A stretch of 64,000 nt of DNA from contig JAKSYS010000086.1 in NCBI GenBank assembly GCA_022925895.1, positions 62,001-126,000 on the forward strand. Direction: 5' to 3'. The notes below the pieces were generated by a model. That model was not told the DNA's origin and did not search any database. It saw only the letters and a program-made list of their open reading frames with translations. This stretch comes from Fragilaria crotonensis. Lineage: Eukaryota; Bacillariophyta; Fragilariophyceae; Fragilariales; Fragilariaceae. Positions 11,340-21,035 of the stretch are shown here, piece after piece (within the stretch, counting starts at the first letter, position 1; every line of letters begins with the position of its first letter). Position numbers and translations under genes: made by a program.

Positions 11340-12150
11340 ACAAGTAGGGCGCTCAACACTCCTCACACCAACGCACGTGTGCGCAGCCTCAAACCCACCT
11401 TGTCCTCACCTGTACCTAAGCCAGCGCAGGGTCAAAGAGGGGCCATGAGGGATCGTGAATGAACCAGTCGCTTGTTACCCACATCGGCAAGAATAAAAGT
11501 GGGATATGCACTGAAGTGGACCAGGAAAGGTGTGAAGCTTCTTCAACAGATCATTTAGATGGCGAGGTAAGGTGCTTGTCCTGAGGACCGTTCGCAGCAA
11601 GAAGCTGAAAACATGAATGGTCAAACACTACCCGGGAATCGTCGAACAATGAGACGTCGGTTCTTTGATTGGCGTGCCTCTAAAAAAGCTGTGACACTCC
11701 AGTAACTTCGGTATGAATGGGCAACCTGGACGAATGGTTGGAAGTTGCATGGCCATGACGAGCAATGCTTATTCCATTAGTTGCAGATCCCTACTAGATG
11801 CTATTATTTAGATATCTTTGTTCGAACTGTTTTTGTGGTGAACATTCGTGACAAGATGCCCAGGAAAAGCCACCCCAATCGAACGCGCGTGCCTGCGGTG
11901 CGATTGTACCTTGGCTCCTAAAAGCAGATTCTTGGCGGAGCTCGTTGAGGAAGCGTTGCGTCACGAAGGAGCTCACAGGCCCCGATAGCAGGGGAGAAAA
12001 ACGACCTAAAGACAGGGTGGGGGCGTTTCTGCAGTCCTATCCGAGTGCAAACGATCCGGGGCTAATTCTCGGTAAGATTTCTTCGCCGAGAAATTGGAAA
12101 TCGAAACGGAGTGGGAAAGTGATAATCCGAGATTGCGAACTTTTCAAAGG
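11340..12150 (+). pseudogene. Decayed third copy of the SGISM-motif gene
   Basis: Bases from about 11364 (cacaccaacgcacgtgtgcg) closely match 10017-10036 inside the second gene (cacaccaagacacgtgtgcg), and similarity continues into the following arginine/proline codons. Near 12022 the bases gtgggggcgtttctgcag resemble gtcgcggcgtttctagtc of the second gene's VAAFL segment, keeping the same order. No long open frame remains and I see no SGISM core here. The parsimonious reading is a tandem duplicate that has lost coding capacity; its boundaries are approximate. Confidence 0.45.
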
Positions 12151-12213
12151 CTAAGGTATCACCTGGAGCTATGCTCCCGCCAGAATTGCTTTATAATGTG
12201 CTAATGATTTTAG

Positions 12214-15200
12214 CTAGCGTAATTCTATTTTGGTGAACGCGTCGCCTCCATCCGATGAGTCAGCAGGACTGGATCGTTTCACAAGTGTGCGTTCCGACTT
12301 GAGCCAGTCACGGACCTTGCTGCGCAGGACTCCCTTTTCACCGTATCCATGCAGAACGTACATCACCATACGATTCGCTTGGAGACACATGCTGATTCTG
12401 TCCAAGATTTTTGATTTGGCTTCCTCCAAATTGCAGCCTCTTACATCCACAGTATTGGATTCAGTGCGAATCGACACAGTTGACTTCGGGGTATGCGGCG
12501 CGCTAATGGTGACTTCGCCGCCTCCGGTTTCTTTCGCCAAAGCCCTTTCGACCGCTTTCGCGTTACGGTCGCCTTTCCCACTCACAGGGCTTGCCTCTGG
12601 TTTTACATTCGAATTTGGCAGCGCCACGTCAGTCATTTTAACTTGCATGGCCATAGCGCCTATTTTAACCTCCAGCTTGTTCTTGTTGATTTTCAATACA
12701 ATTGCCTCTTTCCCAAACATTTGACCTTTCTGACATATCTGCAGCTTGTCGCCAACTGCGATGGCAGGCTTGTTCCGAAGCTCGGCCAACGGTATCAGTT
12801 CAGCGTAGGTTTCTTCGCGGGACGCCAGGTTTGCAGCCCGTGCTTGCATCACACTGGGGACTTTCTCGGCTTCATTCAGGACGTCGCGCTTTGTGAACTT
12901 GATATCTTCCCAGCTTCTCGCAATTAGGCGTCGTGACGGATCGTTCTTGAGCTTTTCAAGAATATCTTCCAGAATTCGTTCTTTGTCCTCGAGCGTCTTA
13001 GCAAATTTTTTAGCCTCATCGCGACGAGCTGACAACTGCTTTGCTTCGAGCACTTGTTGTTGCTTCTTCATTTCGAGTTCGAGGTTTTCCATCTCAGCCT
13101 TCTTTTGTTCCAGCTCCGCAACCTGCTGATCAATAATTGCCTTCTGGTCTTCCATCTCTCGGATCAGATCTCCCATTTGACGCGTCTCTTGATCCAGAAG
13201 CTCGTTGGCACGATCAATAACTTTTTGCGGAATGTTAAAGCGCTCTGCCACAGCAAGAGCAAATGATTCTCCGACTGTTCCCGGCAGAAGCTTGTACGTC
13301 GGGCGACCATTCACAAACTGCATTCCTCCGACTGAAAAGCGGTCATCAGAAGCTGCTAGTTGCTTCAACTCCATGTAGTGAGTTGTGATAGCGCAGCGGG
13401 CTCCAGTTTCGACTAGCGCTTCCAGAAGCGCCTGGGCAATGGCAACTCCCTGAGCTGGATCTGTTCCACTTCCAAGTTCGTCCATTAGTACCAGGGCGTT
13501 CTCGCCAGAGCTGGCTAACACTTCCCGACAAACCAACATGTGACCTGAGAAAGTCGACAAGTCCCCTCCAACACTTTGTATGTCTCCAATATCAGCCAGA
13601 ACTGGATCGAAGAAGTCGACACGTGGCGCGTGCGTTGAACTCCCCTTACTAGCAGGAATTGGGATACCATTACGAACCATGAGCGCCAAGAGGCCTAGCA
13701 TTTTCAAGATGATTGTCTTTCCTCCAGAGTTTGGGCCAGTCAACACCAAGCCCTGGTTTCCATCAGCGCCAAGATCAATATCAGAGCCAACCACATTATC
13801 AATCTCTCGAAGCAGCAAGACGGGATGCTTAGCATCTTTAAGAGATATAACCCCTTCGCTGGCGACCTCAGGAATGACACCCGACAGCTTGATCCCTAAT
13901 TGAACTTTGGCCATGATTAAATCCAGCTGTCCTGCAGCAGAAACTGACGCATCGAGAGATGCTCGGTTGCTAAGAATCTGCTCAGTCAACGATCGCCAAA
14001 CTCGGGCTTCCTCGCTCCTAAGCTCAGCTTCGGCTTGTCGCAGCTCATTCGTTGGACCAATGATCTCCGTTGGTTCAATATAGACCGTTTTTCCCGATCG
14101 TGAGGCGTCATGAACGATGCCCAAGGATCCCTTATTGAACTTTTCATCAATCGGAATGACGATTCTTCCGTTCACTTCAGAGTACATGGAACCTCCGCTT
14201 TCAACTGTCATTTTGGATTTCATTGATGGGCTTGTCACTAGCGTGTTCAGTGTCCCCAAAATGTCACTCTTGAGCGCTTGAATCTTCTTTCGCAGGAATC
14301 CCACCATTGGAAAGGTCGTGCCGCTGAGCCGACCTTCGTTATCAAATGCATTGTGCAGCAGATCGTGCAGAGTGGTGTTTACTGATATGCAATCCACAAT
14401 CTTAGGGAGGACCACAAAAACATCGTTCTCCACCTTGGCAAGGCCTTTGCCCCAGAGTTGAATGTCTTCCAACGAATCCATCATGCTAACGATTTCCAGA
14501 ATTTCGGGACCTTCGAGGACATTGCCTTTGTCGGCAATGTCAAGAATTTCTTTAAGGTCGAAATTCATTCCTCCCATGGGAGGTGCACCTAAATCTTCCT
14601 TGTATCCCTTTCGATTCCGATAGAAGGCATCCAGCAAAACGTCCGATCGCCAGTCCAATAAGATTTGCATTTCTCGGACCGCAGCATATCGTTCTACGGC
14701 GCCTTCCTGGCTAGTGGCCGTCAACGGTTGATAGGCTAGTTTCAATTCCTCTGGGATCTGCAGTCGTCGTCCCTTCACGGACGGTATCACCTTTTGAGGC
14801 GCCTCGGAGGCGTCTTGCACCAAATCCCGGGCCGGTCGCGTGGTACACATGCCTCGCAATGCCTTGAGAACAATGGGATAATCCAAGGTGTCGAGTGTGC
14901 GCTGAAAGAGATTTAAATCTTCCATCTGTTCTGCTTGCTTAGCAGCGACAGCACGAGCTTCGGATTGTGATACAGCTGCCGTCATGGGAATGTTACTCTT
15001 GCCACCGCGTTGTTGCATGCGTTGATTCAACCATTCAGCATCTTTTCGAGCACTGTCCTCTTCTCGTAAGGAGGTTGGTGCCCCGAACGTTGGGACAGCA
15101 TCAGGATCCCATTTCACTGGTTGGCGGATGAGGGAGTAGCCCGCCTCACCGGCTCGGATTGTCTCTTCGTTAAATGCTGATGATGCAAGTCGTTGTTGTC

Positions 15201-15306
15201 GAAATGGCCTTATGAGGGGAGCACTTGTGATAGAGAATGAATAAACATCCATAATCAGTGCCACCACCACGACGACAAATCTAGCCAGATCCTTTCTTGG
15301 AATCAT
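12214..15306 (-). CDS. MutS2 ATPase with Smr domain, predicted plastid-targeted
   Basis: A 1030-residue frame without introns. The N-terminus is hydrophobic (RFVVVVVALIMDVYS) followed by FSITSAP, a signal peptide plus phenylalanine transit site as in diatom plastid proteins. The MutS core follows, with Walker A GPNSGGKT near residue 524, Walker B LVLMDELGSGTD near 602, and the ST(H)-type loop CAITTHYMELK. A long coiled coil (about 725-790, KAEMENLELEMKKQQQ) is the MutS2-specific insertion. Residues about 950-1010 form the Smr nuclease-like domain (VDVRGCNLEEA, VLHGYGEKGVLR). MutS2 proteins lack the mismatch-recognition domain; bacterial relatives act on recombination intermediates or stalled ribosomes. 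A role in plastid DNA or ribosome maintenance is inferred. The length exceeds bacterial MutS2 (about 780) because of the leader and linkers. Confidence 0.93.
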   Translation of the reverse strand: MIPRKDLARFVVVVVALIMDVYSFSITSAPLIRPFRQQRLASSAFNEETIRAGEAGYSLIRQPVKWDPDAVPTFGAPTSLREEDSARKDAEWLNQRMQQRGGKSNIPMTAAVSQSEARAVAAKQAEQMEDLNLFQRTLDTLDYPIVLKALRGMCTTRPARDLVQDASEAPQKVIPSVKGRRLQIPEELKLAYQPLTATSQEGAVERYAAVREMQILLDWRSDVLLDAFYRNRKGYKEDLGAPPMGGMNFDLKEILDIADKGNVLEGPEILEIVSMMDSLEDIQLWGKGLAKVENDVFVVLPKIVDCISVNTTLHDLLHNAFDNEGRLSGTTFPMVGFLRKKIQALKSDILGTLNTLVTSPSMKSKMTVESGGSMYSEVNGRIVIPIDEKFNKGSLGIVHDASRSGKTVYIEPTEIIGPTNELRQAEAELRSEEARVWRSLTEQILSNRASLDASVSAAGQLDLIMAKVQLGIKLSGVIPEVASEGVISLKDAKHPVLLLREIDNVVGSDIDLGADGNQGLVLTGPNSGGKTIILKMLGLLALMVRNGIPIPASKGSSTHAPRVDFFDPVLADIGDIQSVGGDLSTFSGHMLVCREVLASSGENALVLMDELGSGTDPAQGVAIAQALLEALVETGARCAITTHYMELKQLAASDDRFSVGGMQFVNGRPTYKLLPGTVGESFALAVAERFNIPQKVIDRANELLDQETRQMGDLIREMEDQKAIIDQQVAELEQKKAEMENLELEMKKQQQVLEAKQLSARRDEAKKFAKTLEDKERILEDILEKLKNDPSRRLIARSWEDIKFTKRDVLNEAEKVPSVMQARAANLASREETYAELIPLAELRNKPAIAVGDKLQICQKGQMFGKEAIVLKINKNKLEVKIGAMAMQVKMTDVALPNSNVKPEASPVSGKGDRNAKAVERALAKETGGGEVTISAPHTPKSTVSIRTESNTVDVRGCNLEEAKSKILDRISMCLQANRMVMYVLHGYGEKGVLRSKVRDWLKSERTLVKRSSPADSSDGGDAFTKIELR

Positions 15307-15664
15307 CGTTCGATTAGTGCTTCGTTAATGCGCCTGAATCAGAATATGTGAATGGTACAGTACTGCTTCGGCGTTGTAGGAGCGGTGAGTATGCAGCTGA
15401 GGTTGATCGTGCATCACGATGATGTCATGCGCTCATTTTCTTTCTCAATTCGATTTCTGCCGTGCGGACGGACTGTTTGCACGTCAGCACAATCAAACAT
15501 CATGCTACATACTGGAGTATTTAGTATTTAGACCTACATATACATGTGATGGGATGAGTCATCAAGGCACAACAGCGGTTAACTTGATCAGTGCTCAATA
15601 GGTCTGGTAATTCAGTAACGTGGCAAACGCCGTCCGACTTCTGGATTGCGGCCTACTTTTTCAC
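15307..15664. other. Short intergenic gap, nothing seen
   Basis: About 360 bases between the S51 peptidase stop and the MutS2 start, both on the minus strand, so it should hold the MutS2 promoter. No clear motif was identified. Confidence 0.4.
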
Positions 15665-16948
15665 CTACTGTACTTCATCACTATTGATCGCGGATATGGT
15701 TTGCTTCTCTCCATCCACAAGGCACATCTGCGAGTCACTAAGGCAATAGACGTGACTATCGAAACCGACCGTCTTTTCAGTCACAAGCGACTCCCATTGT
15801 TCCGTCATGTGTGGAAAGATGGAGGCACCACCCAACAAGTCCAATCCCGAAATACCAAGCCAGTCGTCGTAGGATTCTCGGCCAGGCACTACAGAAGGAT
15901 CATCCCAACGCTTCCAAGTCGCCGTTTCTATTTTGGCTCCGGCCAGAATCGCACCCGCACTTTTGCCACTGTAGACGGTCGTAGCAGTAGTTGATGGTGG
16001 AGCATTTTCCTTGTCGTCACTGGTATCAGTCATTCCTTGTGGCGTTGTCGAAATGAGATCCACAAGATCCGACCTCCAACCGCCTTTCTCCATACAGTGA
16101 TACAACCAAAAGGTGTTTCCACCTTCCACATATATGAAATGCGGATTCCACTCTCGTAAGGCTTCTTTGCCAGTCTTGGGGAAATCGTTCGGATGCTTGG
16201 ACCCATCTGGATGCTTGATGGATCCATCATCGAGATCAAGAGTGACTGAATGAATTCTAATTTGATTCTCCTGGTATTCGTGTTCAGATAGTATATCTGA
16301 CAAAGTTGAAATTATTTCTGATCGACGTTGCTTGCCATCGGCCCGTGCTCGTTGTCGTTGCTTACCAGGCGTATTGGTACTATCCGATCTTAAGGCATAG
16401 AGTGCCGTTGGGATGTAAATGAATCGCAAGACCCCGCCGTTGTCGGCGTTGCCATTGTTGTTATTGTCGATGGCGAGTATTGGCGAGGAGTTGGTCTTCT
16501 CATTAAGAATTGACAATTGTTGGTCGGCGACTTCCAGAGCCTGCAGAGCAACTGGGTCTGGTCCATTGCAAGGACTTGCAAGTGCCGATTGAGCGACGGC
16601 TTGTTCTAGCCGCAGTACTTCTTGCTGCAACATGCACGATAGAAGGCTTGATCTCAAAAACTCTTGCGCCTTTTTCGATTTCTGAACACCGTCTGAAAAA
16701 GAAGAAATCAGCAGTGCGCGGTGGGCTCTAATGTACGACGACGACGACGAAGGTGGTGTTGATGCGACGTCGCCATCGCCAATGGATGATATTGATGTTG
16801 AAAATCGATGTTGACATTTAAGGTGATTGTTGCTGTGAATTCGCACAGATAGCGCTCTCGTGTGAACGGAGGGTGCGGTGAATGCCAAGACGCGAGCCTT
16901 GGGGAAAATCGATAAGGCGACCACGAGATGTTTTGTCGGGTTCCTCAT
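15665..16948 (-). CDS. S51 (peptidase E/cyanophycinase-like) hydrolase, predicted plastid-targeted
   Basis: 427 residues from the ATG of MRNPTKHLVV (an upstream in-frame GTG is ignored). The leader has a hydrophobic stretch then ARVLAFTAPS, a typical diatom signal-peptide/transit junction. The C-terminal half matches the S51 fold: YVEGGNTFWLYH, the nucleophile elbow YSGKSAGAILAG with the catalytic serine near residue 329, and GLDLLGGASIFPHMTEQ with the likely catalytic histidine near 380, as in bacterial aspartyl dipeptidase PepE and cyanophycinase. Family members cleave Asp-X dipeptides or beta-linked aspartyl polymers; the substrate here is unknown. The middle contains a variable S/N-rich segment. 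A paralogue lies 1.1 kb away on the same strand (18079-19282), and similarity extends into the upstream region. Confidence 0.85.
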   Translation of the reverse strand: MRNPTKHLVVALSIFPKARVLAFTAPSVHTRALSVRIHSNNHLKCQHRFSTSISSIGDGDVASTPPSSSSSYIRAHRALLISSFSDGVQKSKKAQEFLRSSLLSCMLQQEVLRLEQAVAQSALASPCNGPDPVALQALEVADQQLSILNEKTNSSPILAIDNNNNGNADNGGVLRFIYIPTALYALRSDSTNTPGKQRQRARADGKQRRSEIISTLSDILSEHEYQENQIRIHSVTLDLDDGSIKHPDGSKHPNDFPKTGKEALREWNPHFIYVEGGNTFWLYHCMEKGGWRSDLVDLISTTPQGMTDTSDDKENAPPSTTATTVYSGKSAGAILAGAKIETATWKRWDDPSVVPGRESYDDWLGISGLDLLGGASIFPHMTEQWESLVTEKTVGFDSHVYCLSDSQMCLVDGEKQTISAINSDEVQ

Positions 16949-18078
16949 CACGTTCACGTTTAATGAATGTGAATGGTTGTGTTTTCACTTTCCTCTCGTT
17001 GCTTGTTAATTGACACACTTCCTCAGTCGCGTGTTGATGGCAGCAGTACCTCACAGATGTTGGAATGCAGCATCAACAAGTACAAGTGTAAGACTGACCA
17101 CTGACCACTGTCACTTTCCAACCAATGTTGTCATGGCAAAAGTGCCAAGTGGTGGTCACTCCGACACCAACAAAGTTTAATCCCTCCGAGTACGTCGCGA
17201 CGTACCAGCATACAGTCGCGAGTCGCGACTGTATGCTGGTACAGTACTGTATCATAGTTACAGTAATGTTGTGCATGTATCCATTGCAGTACGAGTACCA
17301 GGTACCAGCTACAATACTTCAGTTCTTGCACATGTGGTACAAGTAATTGTAATAATGCATTATTTTCACAGGGCTGGTTGCTGCTATCGAGTACCTGGTA
17401 GCCTGGTAGGCGATGATTTACAAATGCTTTAAGTTTTATGAGGACTCTGAATCCACCACTGAGCATAGTCTCATCGGCATTGTTATACATACCATCAGAC
17501 CATCAGGTCACACTGGAAGAGATGAGGATCATAATTGATTGGTCTTGAGGCTTCTTTATCCACGGACTCATGGGTAATGCCAATCACGATACGTTGGTAG
17601 TATTCACAATAATGGCGGAGGCAAGATTATCCAGGAGTAGCTAGAAATTACCTTGATTGAAATTCCAATGAATTGATTACCATCATGATCTAAAATGATT
17701 GAGGGATGAAATCGTCAATATTTCTGCCATGCGAAAGGAGCATCATGCGCACCTTAACACCCCACGTACAATCCAACGAACAGCCCAAAGGCAACAGGCT
17801 ACTGCAAGCTCTGGACTTAATCAAACATTCGGCTTGGTTCATGAACTAGAGCACCTACTGTTACTTTATCGCGGAGCCTTCAGTGTTGCTCAGTATCTGG
17901 CTCCATCCAAATCACTAACAAAGAGTCCCATCGCTAATGAACTGCGACGCCGTTCGCGATGTCTATCTATTCAAATTAGCAGCTATGCAGTTGCACTTTT
18001 CTATGGCATCATGTCAGTCGCTTGACCTCCATTGACGGTGCGGTTGGCATGCGCTTCAAGTCTTCGTGCAAAGTTTCT
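16949..18078. other. Spacer between the duplicated S51 genes
   Basis: The first 100 or so bases are homologous to the region upstream of the second S51 gene (shared tttcctctcgttgcttgt), so a promoter segment was duplicated too. The rest has no recognisable gene but holds a strong palindrome at 17190-17242 and several GTAC-rich stretches. Confidence 0.5.
17190..17242. repeat. Nested perfect palindromes (hairpin-forming)
   Basis: Bases 17190-17205 (gtacgtcgcgacgtac) are a perfect 16-bp palindrome. Overlapping it, 17202-17221 (gtaccagcatacagtcgcga) and 17223-17242 are exact inverted copies of 20 bases separated by a single G, giving a 41-bp hairpin or cruciform. Nothing coding surrounds it. Confidence 0.95.
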
Positions 18079-19282
18079 TCATTCATCACTTTGGATCATG
18101 GATACGGCTTGCTGTTCCCCATCCACAAGGCACATCTGCGAGTCACTAAGGCAATAGACGTGACTATCAAATCCCGCCATCTTTTCGGCCACAAGCGACT
18201 CCCATTGTTCCGCCATGTGTGGAAAGATGGAGGAGCCGCAACAAATTCAATCCCGAAACACCGAGCCAGGCATCATAGGATTCTCGCCCAGGCACCACAG
18301 ATGGATCATTGCGTCGCTTCCACGTGGCCGTCTCAATTTTGGCTCCGGCCAGAATGGCACCTGCGCTTCGTCCACAATAGAGAGTCGTCGCCGCTCTTGA
18401 TGGCGGTGTATTTTCCTTGTCGGCGCCGGTACCTGTCATTCCTGGAGTGGTCGTCGCAACGAGATCCATTATATCCGACCTCCAACCGCCTTTCTCCATA
18501 CAGTGATGCAACCAAAAGGTGTTTCCGCCATCGACGTAAAAAAAATGCGGGCTCCATTCTCGCAAGGCTTCTTTGCCAGTCTTGGGGAAAGCGTCCGGAT
18601 GCTTGGACCCATCTGGATGATTGATGGATCCATCATCGAGATCCAGAGTGACGGAATGAATGCTAATTTCATCTTCTTGTTGGGAAAAGATGGATGCGAG
18701 AGTGGTGACAATTTGCAGCCGTCGTTCCTTGGCCTCTGCCTCTGCTAGTCGCCGTTGCTTCCCCGGTGTATCGGTACTATTTGATTTCAAGGCATAACGT
18801 GCTGTCGGGATGTAAATGAACCGCAAGACCTCGCCACTTTCGCCGTCGCTGTTGATGCTGTCAACAGTAGGGAGAATTGTCGAAGCAGTGCCTTGAAATT
18901 GTTGGTCAGCCACTTTAACAGCCTTCACAGCAACATCTTGTTTCAGTCGCAGTACTTCTTGTTGCATCATGCACGATAGGAGGCTCGCTCTCAAGAAATC
19001 TTGCGCCTTTTTCGATTTTTGAACACCCTCTGTGAACGAAGAAATCAGTAGTGCGCGACGGGCTTGAATGAAGGACGAAGATGGAGGTGTTGATACGACG
19101 TCGTCATCGGCATTGGATGATATTGAAGTTGACAACCTCTGCTGAAACGTTTGGTGATAGTTCCTGTGGTTTCGCAAAGATACCGATTTCGTGTGTACGA
19201 AGGGTGCGGTGAATGCCAAGACGCGAGCTTTGGAGAAAATGGATAAGACGACCACGACGTCTTTCGTTGGGTTTCTCATCAT
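18079..19282 (-). pseudogene. Second S51 peptidase copy with a frame break near its active site
   Basis: This paralogue of the 15665-16948 gene starts at MMRNPTKDVVVVLSIF and has the same plastid junction ARVLAFTAPF. It keeps YVDGGNTFWLHH and the serine elbow YCGRSAGAILAG. Near 18235, after SGLNLL, two bases are missing relative to the first copy, in a G/C-rich spot (ttgttgcggctcc versus ttgttgggtggtgcc). The remaining C-terminus is preserved in the shifted frame (FPHMAEQWESLVAEKMAGF to IQSDE) and stops at 18079. Without the shift the product would lose the catalytic histidine. The downstream frame is clean, so this is either a very recent pseudogene or an assembly error in a live gene. Confidence 0.7.
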
Positions 19283-19499
19283 TGGGATTTTACTTTCCTC
19301 TCGTTGCTTGTAATTGACATGCTTCTTCGGATGCTTGTCGATGGATGGCAGCGACAACTGAGTGATGTTGTAATGCACCTTCAACACCCAAGAGTAACCA
19401 CGGACCCTTCCATCCAACCAATGTAAAGAATGTTGTGTGAATGTTTCAGAGGCGATTTCTTCAGGAACCAGGAACAGACCAAATCTTGACACGAAAATG

Positions 19500-21000
19500 A
19501 CGTGTATCATATTGATCATATGAGGTACAAGTACTGGTACTTGTACTCCGAGTACCGAGTAGCATATTCGGTACTCAGACCTAAGAGCTCAGAGTACCGG
19601 TACCAGGCGTAGGTACTGTATGCATACTTCTACTCCGATACTCCGATATCAACAATTTTTTCAGTAAGACAGTACCGTTTCATAGTATTACCTATTACCT
19701 CGTGTATGGTAGATCGTATCATCATAGGTGTAACCAATCTGGGGGGCGGCCATTGGCCGCGGTTGTTGCACGCCGACGGTAGAGGAGGTCTGGTAAGATC
19801 TATACAGAGTACGGAGTACGATTGCAAAATTTGTACTGTTGCACGACGGTAGAGGAGGTCTGGTAAGATCTATACAGAGTACTCGTACGGAGTACGATTG
19901 CAAAATATGTACCACGTTATAAGCATTGGAATCTGGAATTCAAAATACATTTTCCAGTACTCTGGACATTGGACATGTAGCTTCTACTGCAAAATTTGTA
20001 CCACGGAATCTGGAATTCAAAAAACATTTTCCAGTATTTCTAGACAGATCGAACAAACTGGATATGGCATTAATGGAGTACTTGTACAGTACATAAAATT
20101 GTTGTCCGTTCTACACAACGATTCGTACCACGTTATACAATATACATTTCTGGACACAGTGTAAAAAATTTTCATGTAGATTTCTACTGAAAAATTTGTA
20201 CCATGTACTTTTCTACCGCAAATGCTACGTCAGTACGTGGATTAAAAAATAAATATATACGATTACTTTTGAAAATACAGTACGACAATATCTGAGTTAT
20301 ATTAGGTATATATAATAATAATAAAGAGCACAGATAACGGGTTACACCGTATTCAGTACCTAGTACTACTACTCCAGTTCTCCACAGGAGATCGTAGTAG
20401 TACAATATCTGTTCACAGTTCACAGTGCACAGTACTATTAACTTGTACTGTAGTATTGAGTACGCCAGTAGATCTTGATACTGTACAGCCAACCACCAAG
20501 TACACAGTACACAGGCACGAGTACAAGTACCAGTCTGTACGGAGCGGATGTCGTGTTTGCGAACGAGAAAGGAGTGTCTACCCTGGTACTGACTGTGCTC
20601 GTACTCCAGTGCTTACAGGACTCCGTGTAGGTGGTGACTCGTGTACAGTATTGTACCATCACGCATCACACCATCACCGTCAGTCCACCCAATGACCAAT
20701 GACCAATGACTCAAACTGCACAAACCAAGCAGGTTGGGTGCAGCTTGCGGGTGGGTGAGTCAGTACTGAAGTGGTCTTGGTGCGTACGCGTGCGTGTACG
20801 CCACTCGTGCCGCCTCCAACCCAACTTGACGGACAGCTTGGCTGTGGTTGTGTCATCAACCTACCTCGTACATCGTACTATCACACTCCTTGCGTATCAT
20901 ACCTGGTACAAGTACGACTCTCCTCCTCTTGCGAACACGACCAAGTAGTCAGATCACCACTGTTTTGCGTCACGTACCACAGTATCCATATTTCCGATAA
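19500..21000. repeat. GTAC-rich, palindrome-dense non-coding region
   Basis: About 1.5 kb unusually rich in the self-complementary tetramer GTAC and its extensions (for example gtactggtacttgtac near 19529, agtaccggtacc near 19593). It includes a tandem duplication at 19766-19912 and a second repeat pair near 19929-20045. I found no gene. The 3' end is the upstream region of the THF1-like gene. Confidence 0.7.
19766..19912 (+). repeat. Tandem duplication, about 73-bp units
   Basis: Two copies start at 19766 and 19839 and share gacggtagaggaggtctgg, agatctatacagagtac and gagtacgattgcaaaat. They differ by short insertions (a ccg triplet in copy 1, actcgt in copy 2). A second pair follows, sharing ggaatctggaattcaaaa and acattttccagta near 19929-19968 and 20005-20040. 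Confidence 0.85.
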
Positions 21001-21035
21001 TCTTCAGAACGAAATCAGTCTAAACAATTATCACG

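Noticed and set aside
18022-18624. Plus-strand 200-codon frame opposite the second S51 gene
   Set aside because: It is antisense to conserved peptidase sequence and has no recognisable features.
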